A stretch of DNA of 64,000 nucleotides from Planctomycetales bacterium ZRK34 (GTDB lineage: Bacteria > Planctomycetota > Phycisphaerae > Phycisphaerales > Zrk34). The stretch covers positions 5,019,850 through 5,083,849 of the forward strand of contig CP050848.1 in the NCBI GenBank assembly GCA_014873095.1, in the 5' to 3' direction. This document shows, one piece after another, positions 45,468 through 56,978 of the stretch. How positions within the stretch are numbered: position 1 is the first letter of the stretch; each line of letters opens with the position of its first letter. Below the pieces are notes generated by a model. The model saw only the letters and a list, made by a program, of their open reading frames with translations, had not been told where the DNA came from and ran no database searches. A program made the position numbers and the translations under genes.

Positions 45468-45554
45468 GTTTAGCCGGCGAGTTTACTCGCCGCGTCGAAC
45501 GTGTATCGCCATGCGGTCGCCTGCTCAAGCGGCGGGCAAGCCCGCCGGCTAAAC
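45468..45554. repeat. Nested palindromic repeat
   Basis: A 12-bp perfect outer pair (GTTTAGCCGGCG and CGCCGGCTAAAC) encloses two strong hairpins, GGCGAG-TTTA-CTCGCC and CGGCGGGC-AA-GCCCGCCG. It lies just downstream of uvrA on the minus strand and may terminate it. Confidence 0.8.
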
Positions 45555-45570
45555 GTCACTGAACCGGGCA

Positions 45571-48516
<2,946 letters not shown>

Positions 48517-48591
48517 GCTCAGATCCGTGGTAGGGGACCGCCGAAGGCAGCCCGAATTCGAATCGTTCATGATACCGCGCCGCCGGTGAGG

Positions 48592-48612
48592 CGGGCAATT
48601 GTCAATTGCCCG
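48592..48612. promoter_or_regulatory. Perfect palindrome upstream of uvrA
   Basis: CGGGCAATTG and CAATTGCCCG separated by one T. It lies 76-96 bases upstream of the uvrA start and ~215 bases upstream of the divergent hotdog gene. It could be an operator. It does not match known LexA boxes. The rest of 48517-48826 holds a partial GGATAACAGGAT-type repeat and no gene. Confidence 0.3.
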
Positions 48613-48826
48613 TAAAGGAACATCATCACAGCGGCTCCAAGGCGTGAAGCGTGAAGAGGTTGACCGGATAACAGGATGGTCAGGAGAAAATCCCATTTCC
48701 CACCAGCAGCATCCTGTTGATCCTGTCAAAACTTTTCCCGGTGCACGGTCATGCCTGAATCACGTGGCAAACTTGCCTCAAACCCGCTTCCGGCATACGC
48801 TACCGGCCCTGCGACGCGGAGCATGC

Positions 48827-49222
48827 ATGCGATTCGAACTCATCGACACGGTACTGGAACAAGGCGACGATCGCCTGGTCGGAATCAAGTCGGTCACGGC
48901 GGCTGAGGAATACCTCGGCGACCACTTTCCGACCTTCGCCGTGCTGCCGGGCGTGATGATGCTCGAAGCGATGGTGCAGGCGGCCCGCAAGCTGCTCGGC
49001 GACGGCCCCGACGGTCGGCCCTGGGTGCTGGCGGAAGTCCGCAATGTGCGGTACGGTAACATGGTCCGGCCGGGGCAGCAGCTCCGGGTTGAGGTTCAAT
49101 TGACCAAGTCCGACGAGCAGACCCGCACCTTCCAGGGACGCGGCACCGTCGATGGCGAAGTCGCTGTGCAGGGACGATTCAAGCTCAGGCCACGGCAGGA
49201 TGCCCGGCCCCACGAGCAATGA
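48827..49222 (+). CDS. FabZ-like hotdog dehydratase
   Basis: A 131-residue single hotdog protein related to 3-hydroxyacyl-ACP dehydratases. The segment GDHFPTFAVLPGVMMLEAMVQAARKL carries the candidate catalytic His and Glu in the right order for FabZ. It stands first in a small plus-strand cluster with an acyl carrier protein and a second FabZ-like gene. Start ATG at 48827 begins MRFELIDTV; no strong ribosome-binding site. Whether it dehydrates or hydrolyses acyl-ACP is not decided by the sequence. Confidence 0.8.
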   Translation: MRFELIDTVLEQGDDRLVGIKSVTAAEEYLGDHFPTFAVLPGVMMLEAMVQAARKLLGDGPDGRPWVLAEVRNVRYGNMVRPGQQLRVEVQLTKSDEQTRTFQGRGTVDGEVAVQGRFKLRPRQDARPHEQ

Positions 49223-49246
49223 GCATTAGACCACGGAGCTACGAAC

Positions 49247-49627
49247 ATGACCCACGATGAAATTTTCGCCAAGGTTCAGGAAGTCCTCGTCGATGCGCTC
49301 GGCGTGGATGACGATGAAGTCACCCCGACTGCCACGCTCACCGGCGACCTTGGCGCTGAATCGATCGACTTCCTCGACATCGTCTTCCGCCTCGAAAAGG
49401 CCTTCGACATCAAGATCAGCCAGGGCGAACTGTTCCCCGACAACGTCCTGCAGAATGCCGAGTATGTCCAGGACGGCAAGGTCACCGACAAGGGCCTGAC
49501 CGAGCTCAAAGCCCGCATGCCCCACGCCGATTTCTCCGAGTTCGAGCAGGACCCCGACGTCAACAAGGTCGGTGAGATCTTCACCGTCGAAGCCGTCGTC
49601 AAGTTCGTCGAAGCCAAGCTGGGCTGA
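49247..49627 (+). CDS. Acyl carrier protein, extended form
   Basis: A 126-residue acyl carrier protein. The phosphopantetheine Ser lies in GAESIDFLDIVFRLE near residue 41. Normal ACPs have about 80 residues; this one carries roughly 40 additional residues between helix II and the last helix (ELFPDNVLQNAEYVQDG, then TELKARMPHADF). It sits 24 bases after the hotdog gene and before a second FabZ-like gene. A dedicated lipid or polyketide pathway is more likely than housekeeping fatty-acid synthesis, given the extra segment and the neighbours. Confidence 0.85.
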   Translation: MTHDEIFAKVQEVLVDALGVDDDEVTPTATLTGDLGAESIDFLDIVFRLEKAFDIKISQGELFPDNVLQNAEYVQDGKVTDKGLTELKARMPHADFSEFEQDPDVNKVGEIFTVEAVVKFVEAKLG

Positions 49628-49724
49628 TCAAACGCGGAACTCCGAACGCGGAACTCGGATCTGTCCGAAGCGGCGCGTTGTGTTTTGAGGTCCGCGTTGC
49701 ACATTCCACGTTCCGAGTTCATTG

Positions 49725-50270
49725 ATGCGCTGGTGCTGGATCGATCGCATTCTGGTGTTGGACAAGGGCGCTCGCTGCGTGGCGATCAAAAACGTCTCGC
49801 TGGCTGAAGAGCACCTGCACGATCATTTTCCCGGCACGCCCGTCGTGCCCGCCTCGCTGATGATCGAAGGCATGGCGCAGACCGCCGGCATCCTCACCGG
49901 TCATGCCCGCGGATTCAAGGAAAAGGTCATTCTTGCCAAGATCGGCAAGGCCCAGTTCGACTGCGAAGTCTACCCCGGTCAGAGCCTGATCTACGACGCC
50001 ACGCTCGACCGCATCGACGAAGCCGGCGCCTCCACGACCGGCATCGTCCGCCTGATCGATCACGCCGCCCCCACCAGGCCGCACGCTGAGCAAAGCGAAG
50101 CGTCGGATGCCCCCCTCTGGCAAACCGCCCCGCAGATCGGCGTCATCGAGTTGATGTTCAGCCACATCGACAAAAACATGCGCGGTCTCGGCTTCCCCGA
50201 GCACAATTTCGTGTTCACCGATCAGTTCATGAACCTGCTGAAAAACAGCGGTTTTGACCCCGGTAGCTGA
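49725..50270 (+). CDS. FabZ-like 3-hydroxyacyl-ACP dehydratase
   Basis: A 181-residue hotdog protein. Catalytic His in DHFPGTPVVPA and Glu in LMIEGMAQTAG match FabZ. Between a strand ending RLIDHAA and the next ELMFSHIDKN, an insertion of about 20 residues (PTRPHAEQSEASDAPLWQT) is encoded by a dispersed repeat (50085-50106 and flanks). The start is ATG at 49725, with a TTG just before it as a less likely alternative. It belongs with the ACP and the hotdog gene upstream. Confidence 0.88.
   Translation: MRWCWIDRILVLDKGARCVAIKNVSLAEEHLHDHFPGTPVVPASLMIEGMAQTAGILTGHARGFKEKVILAKIGKAQFDCEVYPGQSLIYDATLDRIDEAGASTTGIVRLIDHAAPTRPHAEQSEASDAPLWQTAPQIGVIELMFSHIDKNMRGLGFPEHNFVFTDQFMNLLKNSGFDPGS
50085..50106 (+). 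repeat. GCTGAGC...GAAGCGTCGG repeat inside FabZ-like gene
   Basis: A 22-mer that matches 57830-57851 at 20 of 22 positions and resembles 51113-51143. It lies in frame within the dehydratase gene and encodes the AEQSEAS part of the extra segment. Confidence 0.65.
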
Positions 50271-50358
50271 TCATCACCGCCGCGCTGCGGCGATTCTTCC
50301 TAAAAATAAATGTAAATCCCTGTACAGTTGGGGCCGCGTGCCGGGATAGCAGTACAGC

Positions 50359-50883
50359 ATGGCTCTTGACCACTCGCATCTTGTACAAGCTCTGGTTGCT
50401 GATCGCGCCCGGCTGCTGGCGTATATCCTGTCGATTCTCAGCGATGAACACGCCGCCGAGGATGTCTACCAGGAAGTTTGCACCCTCGCGCTGGAAAAGC
50501 GTGACCAGATCCGTGATGCCGATCATCTCAGGGCATGGCTGCGTGTCACTGCCCGTCATCGCAGTCTCAAGGCGGTCGAGCGACTGAAGCGCGGGCCCTG
50601 TGTGCTGGATGACAAAATGCTCGACCTGCTCGAGCCCCACTGGGATTCGCTGGCCCACCTCGAATCGTCACGCATGGTCGACGCGTTGCGCGGCTGCATG
50701 AAGCAGCTCACGCCGCATGCCCGCCAGCTTGTGCAACTGCGATACGGTCAGGGCATCGCCTCCAGCGGCATCGCCCAGAAACTCAGCCGCCCGCTGAACA
50801 CGGTCTATGTGGCGATGACCCGCATCCACAAGCAACTCGGCGAGTGCATCCGCAAACAACTGGCCCAGGGAGAACAGGCATGA
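50359..50883 (+). CDS. ECF-type RNA polymerase sigma factor
   Basis: A 174-residue ECF sigma factor, planctomycete type (sigma-70 region 2 with AEDVYQEV; region 4 with a helix-turn-helix ending NTVYVAMTRIHKQL). It overlaps the next gene as ATGA. In this phylum such sigma factors are encoded next to FecR-domain membrane proteins that act as anti-sigma or signal-transducing partners. Its regulon probably includes the PEP-CTERM and pseudopilin genes that follow. Confidence 0.88.
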   Translation: MALDHSHLVQALVADRARLLAYILSILSDEHAAEDVYQEVCTLALEKRDQIRDADHLRAWLRVTARHRSLKAVERLKRGPCVLDDKMLDLLEPHWDSLAHLESSRMVDALRGCMKQLTPHARQLVQLRYGQGIASSGIAQKLSRPLNTVYVAMTRIHKQLGECIRKQLAQGEQA

Positions 50884-52301
50884 CCGATCCCCTGGCCATC
50901 CAGCGCGACGCGAAGTTCACCGAGCTGGTGATGCGCTACCTCGAAGGGCAGTTGACCGAGGACCAGGCGGATCAGCTCCGCGAGGCGATGGCCGCGGACC
51001 CGGATCGTCGACAGACCTTCGTGCTGATGTGCTACGAGTCACGCCTGCTCGCCGAGGCGACCGCCGGCGAAGTTGAAAGTTTCAAGTTCAAAGCCCCAGT
51101 CGACGCCCCAAGCCCGATGCCGAGGCGAAGCCGAAGCGTCGGGGTATTGATCGCCGCCGCACTGGTCGTGCTGGCTCTCACGGCATGGTTTGTGCTTTCA
51201 CCTGAACCACAAACCCCGACCGCGAAGCCCTCGACGACATCTTCCCCGTCGGTCGCGATGCTCACCAACCTTTCCGCCGACGCTGTTTTTGCCGAGGACC
51301 GTGACCGCATGCAGCTCGGTTCTGAATTGACCACCGGGCCGATCAAACTCGCCGCCGGTCGGGCGCAGCTCATGTTCAAGTCCGCCGCCGTGGTTGATCT
51401 GGCCGGTCCCTGTGAATTCGAAATGACCGGCCCCAACCGCGGCCGGCTCGCGGCCGGCATGCTCGAAGCCTACGTTCCCGAAAGTGCGCGAGGCTTCACG
51501 CTCGACCTCCCCGACGGCTCACGCATCATCGACCTGGGCACAAAATTTGGAATTCAGACGCAAGACCTCGAAGCACCGCGGGTCGAAGTCTACGACGGAT
51601 CAGTTCGCGTGGAGATGGTCGGCGGGCAGAGCCAGATTCTGCTGGCAGGCCAAGCGGCGCAGTTGGCCGGCGGCCGGTTGACCTCGATCGGGCGGTCTAA
51701 TCTGTTGGTCAACGGCGATTTTGAACCCGGCGACCCGGATAAGCCGTCACCGCCGCAGGGCTGGACCGTCAGCCAGGGCGACTGGTGGTTGACCGATGGG
51801 CAAAATCACGCCATGGCCGATCCGCCGTCCGCCCGGCGCGGTCAGTCGTATGTGACCGCCAGTCGATCCGCCGCCGAGTCGGGTGGCAGGCGCTCCAGCG
51901 CGGAATCGGTGTTGACGCAGACCGTTGAGCTTTCGGCTGACGATCTGGCATTCGCTCAGCAGGACGGGGTGAAGGTCGAACTGCACTTTTTCTATTGTGC
52001 TGCCGACCCGCATGACCGGGCCGGGGTTTGGATCGAATTGCTGGACTCATCGGGCGCGGTGCTCCAATCGATGACTCGCGATCGCCTGGAGACAACCGCC
52101 GAGGCCGCCTGGACGCCGGGCCAGGTGTCATTGCCGCTCGTGGCAGGCACACGCTCGATCCGCGTCCGGCTGCAGGCCAACCGCCGGAAGATGAACGACA
52201 CGAACGTGAACTTCGACCATGTCCGACTGACGCTGAGCGCGCCGTACGTTGTGGCGGAACGCGCTACGCGCCCGTTGAGCGATGGTTCTCAAGCTCCATG
52301 A
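50880..52301 (+). CDS. FecR-domain membrane protein, putative sigma regulator
   Basis: A 473-residue protein. The cytoplasmic N-terminus (DQADQLREAMAADP, ~1-80) is anti-sigma-like. One transmembrane helix lies near 90-112 (VGVLIAAALVVLALTAW). A FecR-type beta domain follows (~150-270, IIDLGTKFGIQT, VYDGSVRVE), then a C-terminal carbohydrate-binding-like sandwich (~280-455, NLLVNGDFEPGD). The start overlaps the sigma gene's stop. A dispersed repeat at 51113-51143 encodes the Pro/Arg/Ser-rich segment before the helix. It probably senses a periplasmic or surface signal and controls the sigma factor. Confidence 0.82.
   Translation: MTDPLAIQRDAKFTELVMRYLEGQLTEDQADQLREAMAADPDRRQTFVLMCYESRLLAEATAGEVESFKFKAPVDAPSPMPRRSRSVGVLIAAALVVLALTAWFVLSPEPQTPTAKPSTTSSPSVAMLTNLSADAVFAEDRDRMQLGSELTTGPIKLAAGRAQLMFKSAAVVDLAGPCEFEMTGPNRGRLAAGMLEAYVPESARGFTLDLPDGSRIIDLGTKFGIQTQDLEAPRVEVYDGSVRVEMVGGQSQILLAGQAAQLAGGRLTSIGRSNLLVNGDFEPGDPDKPSPPQGWTVSQGDWWLTDGQNHAMADPPSARRGQSYVTASRSAAESGGRRSSAESVLTQTVELSADDLAFAQQDGVKVELHFFYCAADPHDRAGVWIELLDSSGAVLQSMTRDRLETTAEAAWTPGQVSLPLVAGTRSIRVRLQANRRKMNDTNVNFDHVRLTLSAPYVVAERATRPLSDGSQAP
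51113..51143 (+). repeat. Dispersed repeat within the FecR-domain gene
   Basis: Starts CCCGATGC and ends GAAGCGTCGGGG, the same ends as the intergenic copy at 57824-57852, with a differing centre. It is in frame and encodes SPMPRRSRSVG, just before the transmembrane helix. Confidence 0.5.
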
Positions 52302-52368
52302 CATTCAAGGTTCCAATGAAAACGTTTTTCGAAATTTCGCAAGTACCACTGATTAAAAGGAGAAACTC

Positions 52369-53166
52369 ATGAAACGCTCTCTCATGGCCGCCGCGCTGGT
52401 TGCACTGGTCGGACTGTTGATGTTCACTTCGCCGACTCAAGCGGCCATCTCGGTTGTCAATATTGACAACATCGTGGCCGATCCGTCGCCCGGTGGAATC
52501 AGCCTCAACTACAACGTCCAGCAAGCCGGCAGCGTGCTGGTCGTCGGGTCTTACACCGACACCATGGGCGCCGCCCTCAAGGAACTTGATTTCGGCGGCA
52601 ATGCCGCGGACGGCGCCATCGAAGGCAGCAGAACGTCGATGTTCTACTACTTGAATCCCGCTGTCGGAAACATCACCATCAGCAGCGCGGCCGAGGTGGG
52701 CAACTCCAGCGGCCTGGTCGTCTGGGAGCTTTCGGGTGTGGACCTGACGGCCCAGGTCAGATCCGTCGTCGGCGTAAGAGGCCATGAGTCTGATTCGCAG
52801 ATCACGACGATCGCCGACAACTCGTTCATCGTCGACGTGGTCGGATTCAACACCTCCAGCACCCTCGATCCAGATTTTGTGGAGACCGCGCCGGACGGCG
52901 TCAATTCCATTTTGACCAAGATGTTTGACTTTGACGTGAACGTGGCCGGCGGGGGCGGGTTCATGTCGGGCGCGACGGCCGTGGCGGGTCCGGCTGGGAC
53001 TTACGATCTGGGTTGGACGGTGACCTTCACCAACGGCGACTCCCCGGGCAACCTGAATGAATTGGCCTTCGCATTCGCCCCGGCGGTGGGCATCCCCACG
53101 CCTGCCGCGCTGCCGGCCGGCCTGATGATGCTCGGTCTGTTCGGAGTTTGCCGCCGTCATCGTTGA
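52369..53166 (+). CDS. PEP-CTERM sorting-domain protein
   Basis: A 265-residue exported protein. Signal peptide [19 protein letters not shown], beta-rich middle, and a C-terminal PEP-CTERM-like signal: [17 protein letters not shown] followed by CRRHR. Such proteins are cleaved and anchored or released by an exosortase. AAAAGGAGA precedes the ATG. It lies directly after the ECF sigma/FecR pair. No enzymatic domain is visible; it may be a matrix or surface protein. Confidence 0.82.
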   Translation: MKRSLMAAALVALVGLLMFTSPTQAAISVVNIDNIVADPSPGGISLNYNVQQAGSVLVVGSYTDTMGAALKELDFGGNAADGAIEGSRTSMFYYLNPAVGNITISSAAEVGNSSGLVVWELSGVDLTAQVRSVVGVRGHESDSQITTIADNSFIVDVVGFNTSSTLDPDFVETAPDGVNSILTKMFDFDVNVAGGGGFMSGATAVAGPAGTYDLGWTVTFTNGDSPGNLNELAFAFAPAVGIPTPAALPAGLMMLGLFGVCRRHR

Positions 53167-53176
53167 CTGTGATACG

Positions 53177-53203
53177 AAGCCCACGGATTTGATCCGTGGG
53201 CTT
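53177..53203 (+). terminator. Hairpin after PEP-CTERM gene
   Basis: A 12-bp perfect stem (AAGCCCACGGAT with its complement) and a TTG loop, 10 bases after the PEP-CTERM stop. It has no U-tract, so termination may be partial before the pseudopilin gene. Confidence 0.5.
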
Positions 53204-53218
53204 CATGAGGCCTTACTC

Positions 53219-53983
53219 ATGCGCCGACGTGGTTTCACCCTGCTCGAGTTGCTCGTGGTCGTGTCGATCCTGGCGATGCTGGTGGCGATTCTGCTGCCGT
53301 CCCTGGCCCGGGCGCGCGAGCAGGCGAGGCGCGCGGTGTGTGCGGCCAATCAGCGTCAGGTGTTCACGCTCGCGCTGGTCTACGCCTCGGACAACGGCGG
53401 CCGGTTCATCTCCACCAACTACATGAACGACTTGGACGGCAGCCACGGCGAGACCAATCACATCTCGTGGATCAATCGCCTGGCGGCGCATGACTTCGTG
53501 CCGTCGTTTGATCCGCAGGCGCCGCGAGAAGCCGCCGGGACGCTGCCGACGGTGACCAATCCCGACGAGCGCTTGCTTTACTGCCCCAACCGCCTGGAGA
53601 ACTGGCGTCGGGATGATCGCGACAGCGACAAGGGTGTGATCCGCACCGGCTACTACTTCATGTTCGGACACTACGGGGGCCAATATCCAGGCCCCAATCG
53701 GTGGATGTCGCCGGTGGCGCTCACGTCTGCTCAGAACGGGGCGCAAACCACCGTGATGGGCGACATCATCGAGATGGGAACCAACATCCCGGCCGTCACC
53801 AGCGCCTCGCATGGCCCCATCGGGCCGATCGACGACGAGCAGGTCAATCTGCCGACCGACCTGGACATCGACGGCGGCAATCTCAGCTACATCGATGGTT
53901 CGACCCGGTGGACGCCGCTGGACGAAATGAAACCGCATCAGGCCCTGCGCACGCAGTCGGTGATCCGTCGCGGGTGGTGGTGA
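53219..53983 (+). CDS. Type IV pilin-like/DUF1559-type secreted protein
   Basis: A 254-residue protein with a prepilin signal ([21 protein letters not shown]): the basic leader, G/F cleavage site, Glu+5 and hydrophobic helix are as in pseudopilins. The globular part resembles the planctomycete DUF1559-type (H-x9-DG) proteins in layout, with a C-terminal SYIDGSTRW that approximates the DG motif. GAGG lies nine bases before the ATG at 53219; an upstream TTG is unlikely because it lies in the hairpin. It may be part of a surface pseudopilus or a secreted carbohydrate-associated structure. Confidence 0.8.
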   Translation: MRRRGFTLLELLVVVSILAMLVAILLPSLARAREQARRAVCAANQRQVFTLALVYASDNGGRFISTNYMNDLDGSHGETNHISWINRLAAHDFVPSFDPQAPREAAGTLPTVTNPDERLLYCPNRLENWRRDDRDSDKGVIRTGYYFMFGHYGGQYPGPNRWMSPVALTSAQNGAQTTVMGDIIEMGTNIPAVTSASHGPIGPIDDEQVNLPTDLDIDGGNLSYIDGSTRWTPLDEMKPHQALRTQSVIRRGWW

Positions 53984-54053
53984 ATCGGTTAGCGGGCGAA
54001 TGCGGGTTCCCCCGGAAGTTGGTGGTGTGTGTTTCGACGGCGGGGTGTTGCTG

Positions 54054-54059
54054 TATAAT
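54054..54059 (+). promoter_or_regulatory. Candidate -10 box of the DUF1080 gene
   Basis: TATAAT 39 bases upstream of the ATG at 54098, with a weak TTTCGA 16 bases further upstream. It stands out in this GC-rich DNA, but the -35 match is poor. Confidence 0.35.
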
Positions 54060-54097
54060 GGTCGATTCACCACTGCTACCTTTCGAAAGGACCATTG

Positions 54098-54820
54098 ATG
54101 TTCCAATCCCACCAAATGTTGATGCTGATGTTCGTTGCCGTGCTGATGGGGACGTTCAACATCGCGCTCGCCGAAGACAAACCACTGGCTGAGATTCCCC
54201 CGCTGCGCCACCCCGATTCCAGCAAGTGGGACAACCTGATCGCCGACGATCTGTCGAACATGATTCTCCCCGGCGGCGTGTGGTCGATGGACGACGGCAT
54301 CCTCACCGCCACCGAAGACAAGAACATCTTCACCAAGAAGACCTACAAGGACTTCGTGCTCGATCTCGAATTCAAGACCGCCGACGGCACCAACAGCGGC
54401 GTGGTCGTGCACTGCTCGGATGTCAAGAAGTGGATCCCGAACTCCGTGGAGATTCAGATCGCCGACGACTATGCCGCCAAGTGGGCGGATTCGCCGACGA
54501 CGTGGCAGTGCGCCGCCGTGTTCGGCCACCTCGCCCCGACGCACAGTGCCGTGAAGAAACCCGGCGAGTGGAACCGCTACACGATCACCTGCAAGGGCAA
54601 GATGATCTACGTGCTGCTGAACGGCCAGATGGTGACCGTGATGGACATGAACCAGTGGACCAGCGGCAAGACCAACCCCGATGGCAGCGAGATTCCCGCC
54701 TGGATGCCCAAGCCGTTCTGCCAGCTTCCGCTGGAAGGCCACATCGGTTTCCAGGGCAAGCATGCCGGCGCCCCGATCTACTTCCGCAATATTAAGATCA
54801 AGGAACTGTCCGCTGAGTAA
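54098..54820 (+). CDS. Secreted DUF1080 family protein
   Basis: A 240-residue exported DUF1080 protein (3-keto-disaccharide hydrolase/lectin-like beta-sandwich). Signal peptide to about residue 26, then typical segments GGVWSMDDGILTATED, DLEFKTADGTNSGV, SVEIQIADD and a final GHIGFQGKHAGAPIYFRNIKIKEL. AAAGG precedes the start; a TTG three bases upstream is an alternative. DUF1080 proteins often occur with Gfo/Idh/MocA oxidoreductases; here the next gene is a putative glycan hydrolase. Reaction not provable from sequence. Confidence 0.88.
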   Translation: MFQSHQMLMLMFVAVLMGTFNIALAEDKPLAEIPPLRHPDSSKWDNLIADDLSNMILPGGVWSMDDGILTATEDKNIFTKKTYKDFVLDLEFKTADGTNSGVVVHCSDVKKWIPNSVEIQIADDYAAKWADSPTTWQCAAVFGHLAPTHSAVKKPGEWNRYTITCKGKMIYVLLNGQMVTVMDMNQWTSGKTNPDGSEIPAWMPKPFCQLPLEGHIGFQGKHAGAPIYFRNIKIKELSAE

Positions 54821-54843
54821 CGGCGCGGCTTGATCGCGAGATG

Positions 54844-54909
54844 TGTGGTACAGCCGCCCTCGGCTGTGCGTGCGTTGGCTTCCGCACAGCCGAGGGCGGC
54901 TGTGCCACA
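54844..54909. repeat. 27-bp inverted repeat at GH gene start
   Basis: 54844-54870 and 54883-54909 are complementary at 26 of 27 positions (TGTGGTACAGCCGCCC... and its partner). It lies between the DUF1080 gene and the next gene and overlaps the longest possible N-terminus of the latter, which is why that longer start is rejected. Confidence 0.85.
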
Positions 54910-54920
54910 GGGTGCTTGTG

Positions 54921-56189
54921 GTGCGATTGACTCGGCGCACAGCGCTGCAGTGTTTCGTCGCCGGCGCTGTGACGCCGCGGGTGTTGCGCGCCGGTGAGAT
55001 TGCCGAGGCATCGGATGTCGTCGGCCGGGTCAACTGCGGCTACCAGGGTTGGTTTCGCACGCCCGGCGACGGGACGAACCTCGGGTGGTACCACTACGGC
55101 ACCCATGGCAAGTTCAAACCCGGCGCCTGCGGGATCGACCTTTGGCCGGACGTGTCGGAACTGGGCGAGGGGCAGACCGAGGCGACGGAGTTTCGTCATG
55201 CCGACGGCTCAGTCGCCCGTGTGTTCAGCTCGCATCACCCCAAGACGATCGACCTGCATTTCAAGTGGATGGCGGACTACGGCATCGACGGGGTGTTCAT
55301 GCAGCGTTTTTCCACGCTGATCGGATCGCGATTTGAAGCGTCATTTACCGACATACTCGGCTGGGCCGGCGAGGCGGCGGGCAGGCACGGGCGCAAGCTG
55401 GCGGTCATGTACGATCTGACGGGCCTGCGCGAAGGTCAGATCGATCGCGTGATCGACGACTGGAAGAAGCTGCAGCAGATGCCCGGGCTGATCCAGCGTG
55501 ATCGATACATGCACCACGGCGGGCGGCCGGTCGTGTCGATCTGGGGCGTCGGGTTCAGCGATGATCGCAGGTACACGCTGGCCGAGTGTCGCCGACTGGT
55601 CCATTTTTTGAAGTCTGAAGCCGGCGGGCGCTGTTGTGTGAAACTCGGCGTGCCGTTCTGGTGGCGACAGCTCAAAGACGATGCGGTCGACGACCCGACC
55701 CTGCATGAAATCATCGCCATGGCGGATATCGTCTCGCCGTGGTCGGTGGGGCGGTACCGTAATTTCGAGCACATTGACACCTGGGTTCGGCAGCAGTGGG
55801 CCGACGATGCCGCCTGGTGCGCCGAGCGGGGCGTCGTGTATCTGCCGGTCGCCTTTGCGGGATTCAGTTGGCACAACCTGATGAAGGCCCGCGGGCACGA
55901 AGCAGAACTTAATTACATCCCACGGCAGGGCGGCCGCTTCCTCTGGCGGCAGTTTGTCACCGCTCGCGAAGTGGGTATCCGCTCGATGTACATCGCGATG
56001 TTTGACGAGATGGACGAAGCGACCGCTATCTTCAAGTGCACGAACAATCCCCCCGTCGGCGAAAGCCCGTTCGTCACGTACGACTCGCTGCCCAGCGATC
56101 ATTATCTCTGGCTCACCGGGCAGGGCGCCCGCCTGCTGCGCGGCGAGATCGAGCCCACGATGCAGTTGCCTGCACGAGGCGAGCAATAG
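54921..56189 (+). CDS. GH71/GH99-like secreted protein
   Basis: A 422-residue exported protein resembling the GH71/GH99-type TIM barrel seen in planctomycete xylosidase/arabinosidase-like proteins (VNCGYQGWFRTPGDG, WMADYGIDGVFMQRF, YMHHGGRPVVSIWG, FDEMDEATAIFKC). The N-terminus is Tat-like (RLTRRTALQCFVAG). The GTG at 54921 is chosen because the upstream in-frame ATG (54843) would translate the 27-bp inverted repeat. Candidate acid residues in FDEMDE lie near the C-terminal third. Probably degrades or modifies an extracellular glycan together with the DUF1080 protein. Confidence 0.78.
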   Translation: MRLTRRTALQCFVAGAVTPRVLRAGEIAEASDVVGRVNCGYQGWFRTPGDGTNLGWYHYGTHGKFKPGACGIDLWPDVSELGEGQTEATEFRHADGSVARVFSSHHPKTIDLHFKWMADYGIDGVFMQRFSTLIGSRFEASFTDILGWAGEAAGRHGRKLAVMYDLTGLREGQIDRVIDDWKKLQQMPGLIQRDRYMHHGGRPVVSIWGVGFSDDRRYTLAECRRLVHFLKSEAGGRCCVKLGVPFWWRQLKDDAVDDPTLHEIIAMADIVSPWSVGRYRNFEHIDTWVRQQWADDAAWCAERGVVYLPVAFAGFSWHNLMKARGHEAELNYIPRQGGRFLWRQFVTAREVGIRSMYIAMFDEMDEATAIFKCTNNPPVGESPFVTYDSLPSDHYLWLTGQGARLLRGEIEPTMQLPARGEQ

Positions 56190-56244
56190 CCGCGACCTGA
56201 CAGGGCGTGGATGCTGATCCGCAGCCTGTCAGGCTGCGGCTATT
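56185..56244. repeat. Imperfect palindromic repeat
   Basis: Arms AATAGCCGC..ACCTGACAGG (from 56185) and GCCTGTCAGG..GCGGCTATT (to 56244) pair with a few mismatches, overlapping the GH71/99-like gene's stop. It may terminate that gene. Confidence 0.7.
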
Positions 56245-56292
56245 ATTGAGCCGAAATATTGGTTATTCCCCGTTATCACCCTAAAATCGGAC

Positions 56293-56853
56293 ATGCCTAT
56301 CGCTCGCCTTGTTCGTGAACAGACCGTTTTACTGGTCGTCGACATGCAGCAGAAACTGCTGCCGCTGATCGATCAGCACGAGCGGATCACCGAGCAGGTG
56401 GCGAAGCTGATTCGCGGTTGTGCCGGCCTGGAGGTGCCGATCGTGGTGACCGAGCAGTACCCCGCGGGGCTCGGGCCGACGGTTGACGCCATCGCGTCGG
56501 TGCTGCCGATGGGTGATCCGGGCGCGCCGAAGTTCACGAAGGTGAAGTTTTCCGCGTGTATTGAGGCCATGCGGACGCACCTGTCGGCACTTGGCCGATC
56601 GACGGTTTTGATCTGCGGCATCGAGTCGCACATCTGCGTGATGCAGACGGTGCTGGACGTGATGGGCATGGGGCTGGTGGCGGCCGTGGCGGGCGATGCG
56701 GTCTCCTCGCGGCAGGCGAGCGATCACCAGCTTGCGATGCGGCGCATCAGCGAGGCCGGGGCGATGACCGTAAGCGTTGAAATGGCGCTGATGGAGATGG
56801 TCAAAGAGGCGGGCACGGATCGTTTCAAGGCGATCCTGCCAATCATCCGATGA
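56293..56853 (+). CDS. Isochorismatase-family cysteine hydrolase
   Basis: A 186-residue alpha/beta hydrolase of the isochorismatase superfamily. The catalytic triad is visible: D17 in VDMQQ, K85 in KVKFSA and C115 in SHICVMQT. Members cleave amides or hydrolyse isochorismate, nicotinamide or related compounds. No neighbours point to a substrate. Length is normal. Confidence 0.88.
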   Translation: MPIARLVREQTVLLVVDMQQKLLPLIDQHERITEQVAKLIRGCAGLEVPIVVTEQYPAGLGPTVDAIASVLPMGDPGAPKFTKVKFSACIEAMRTHLSALGRSTVLICGIESHICVMQTVLDVMGMGLVAAVAGDAVSSRQASDHQLAMRRISEAGAMTVSVEMALMEMVKEAGTDRFKAILPIIR

Positions 56854-56978
56854 CCCTGTGAAACGGGGTGATGCGGGTTTTTGATACTGTGGCGCGGGGG
56901 TGCCGCTTGCGTGCGAGGGGCACTTTCCGTAGCCTGTGATGCATCAGATGTCCTTATTAACCACATTGGAGACTTTCC

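Noticed and set aside
54843-54920. N-terminal extension of the GH71/99-like protein from an upstream ATG
   Set aside because: It would translate a 27-bp inverted repeat; the Tat-like signal begins after it, at the GTG at 54921.
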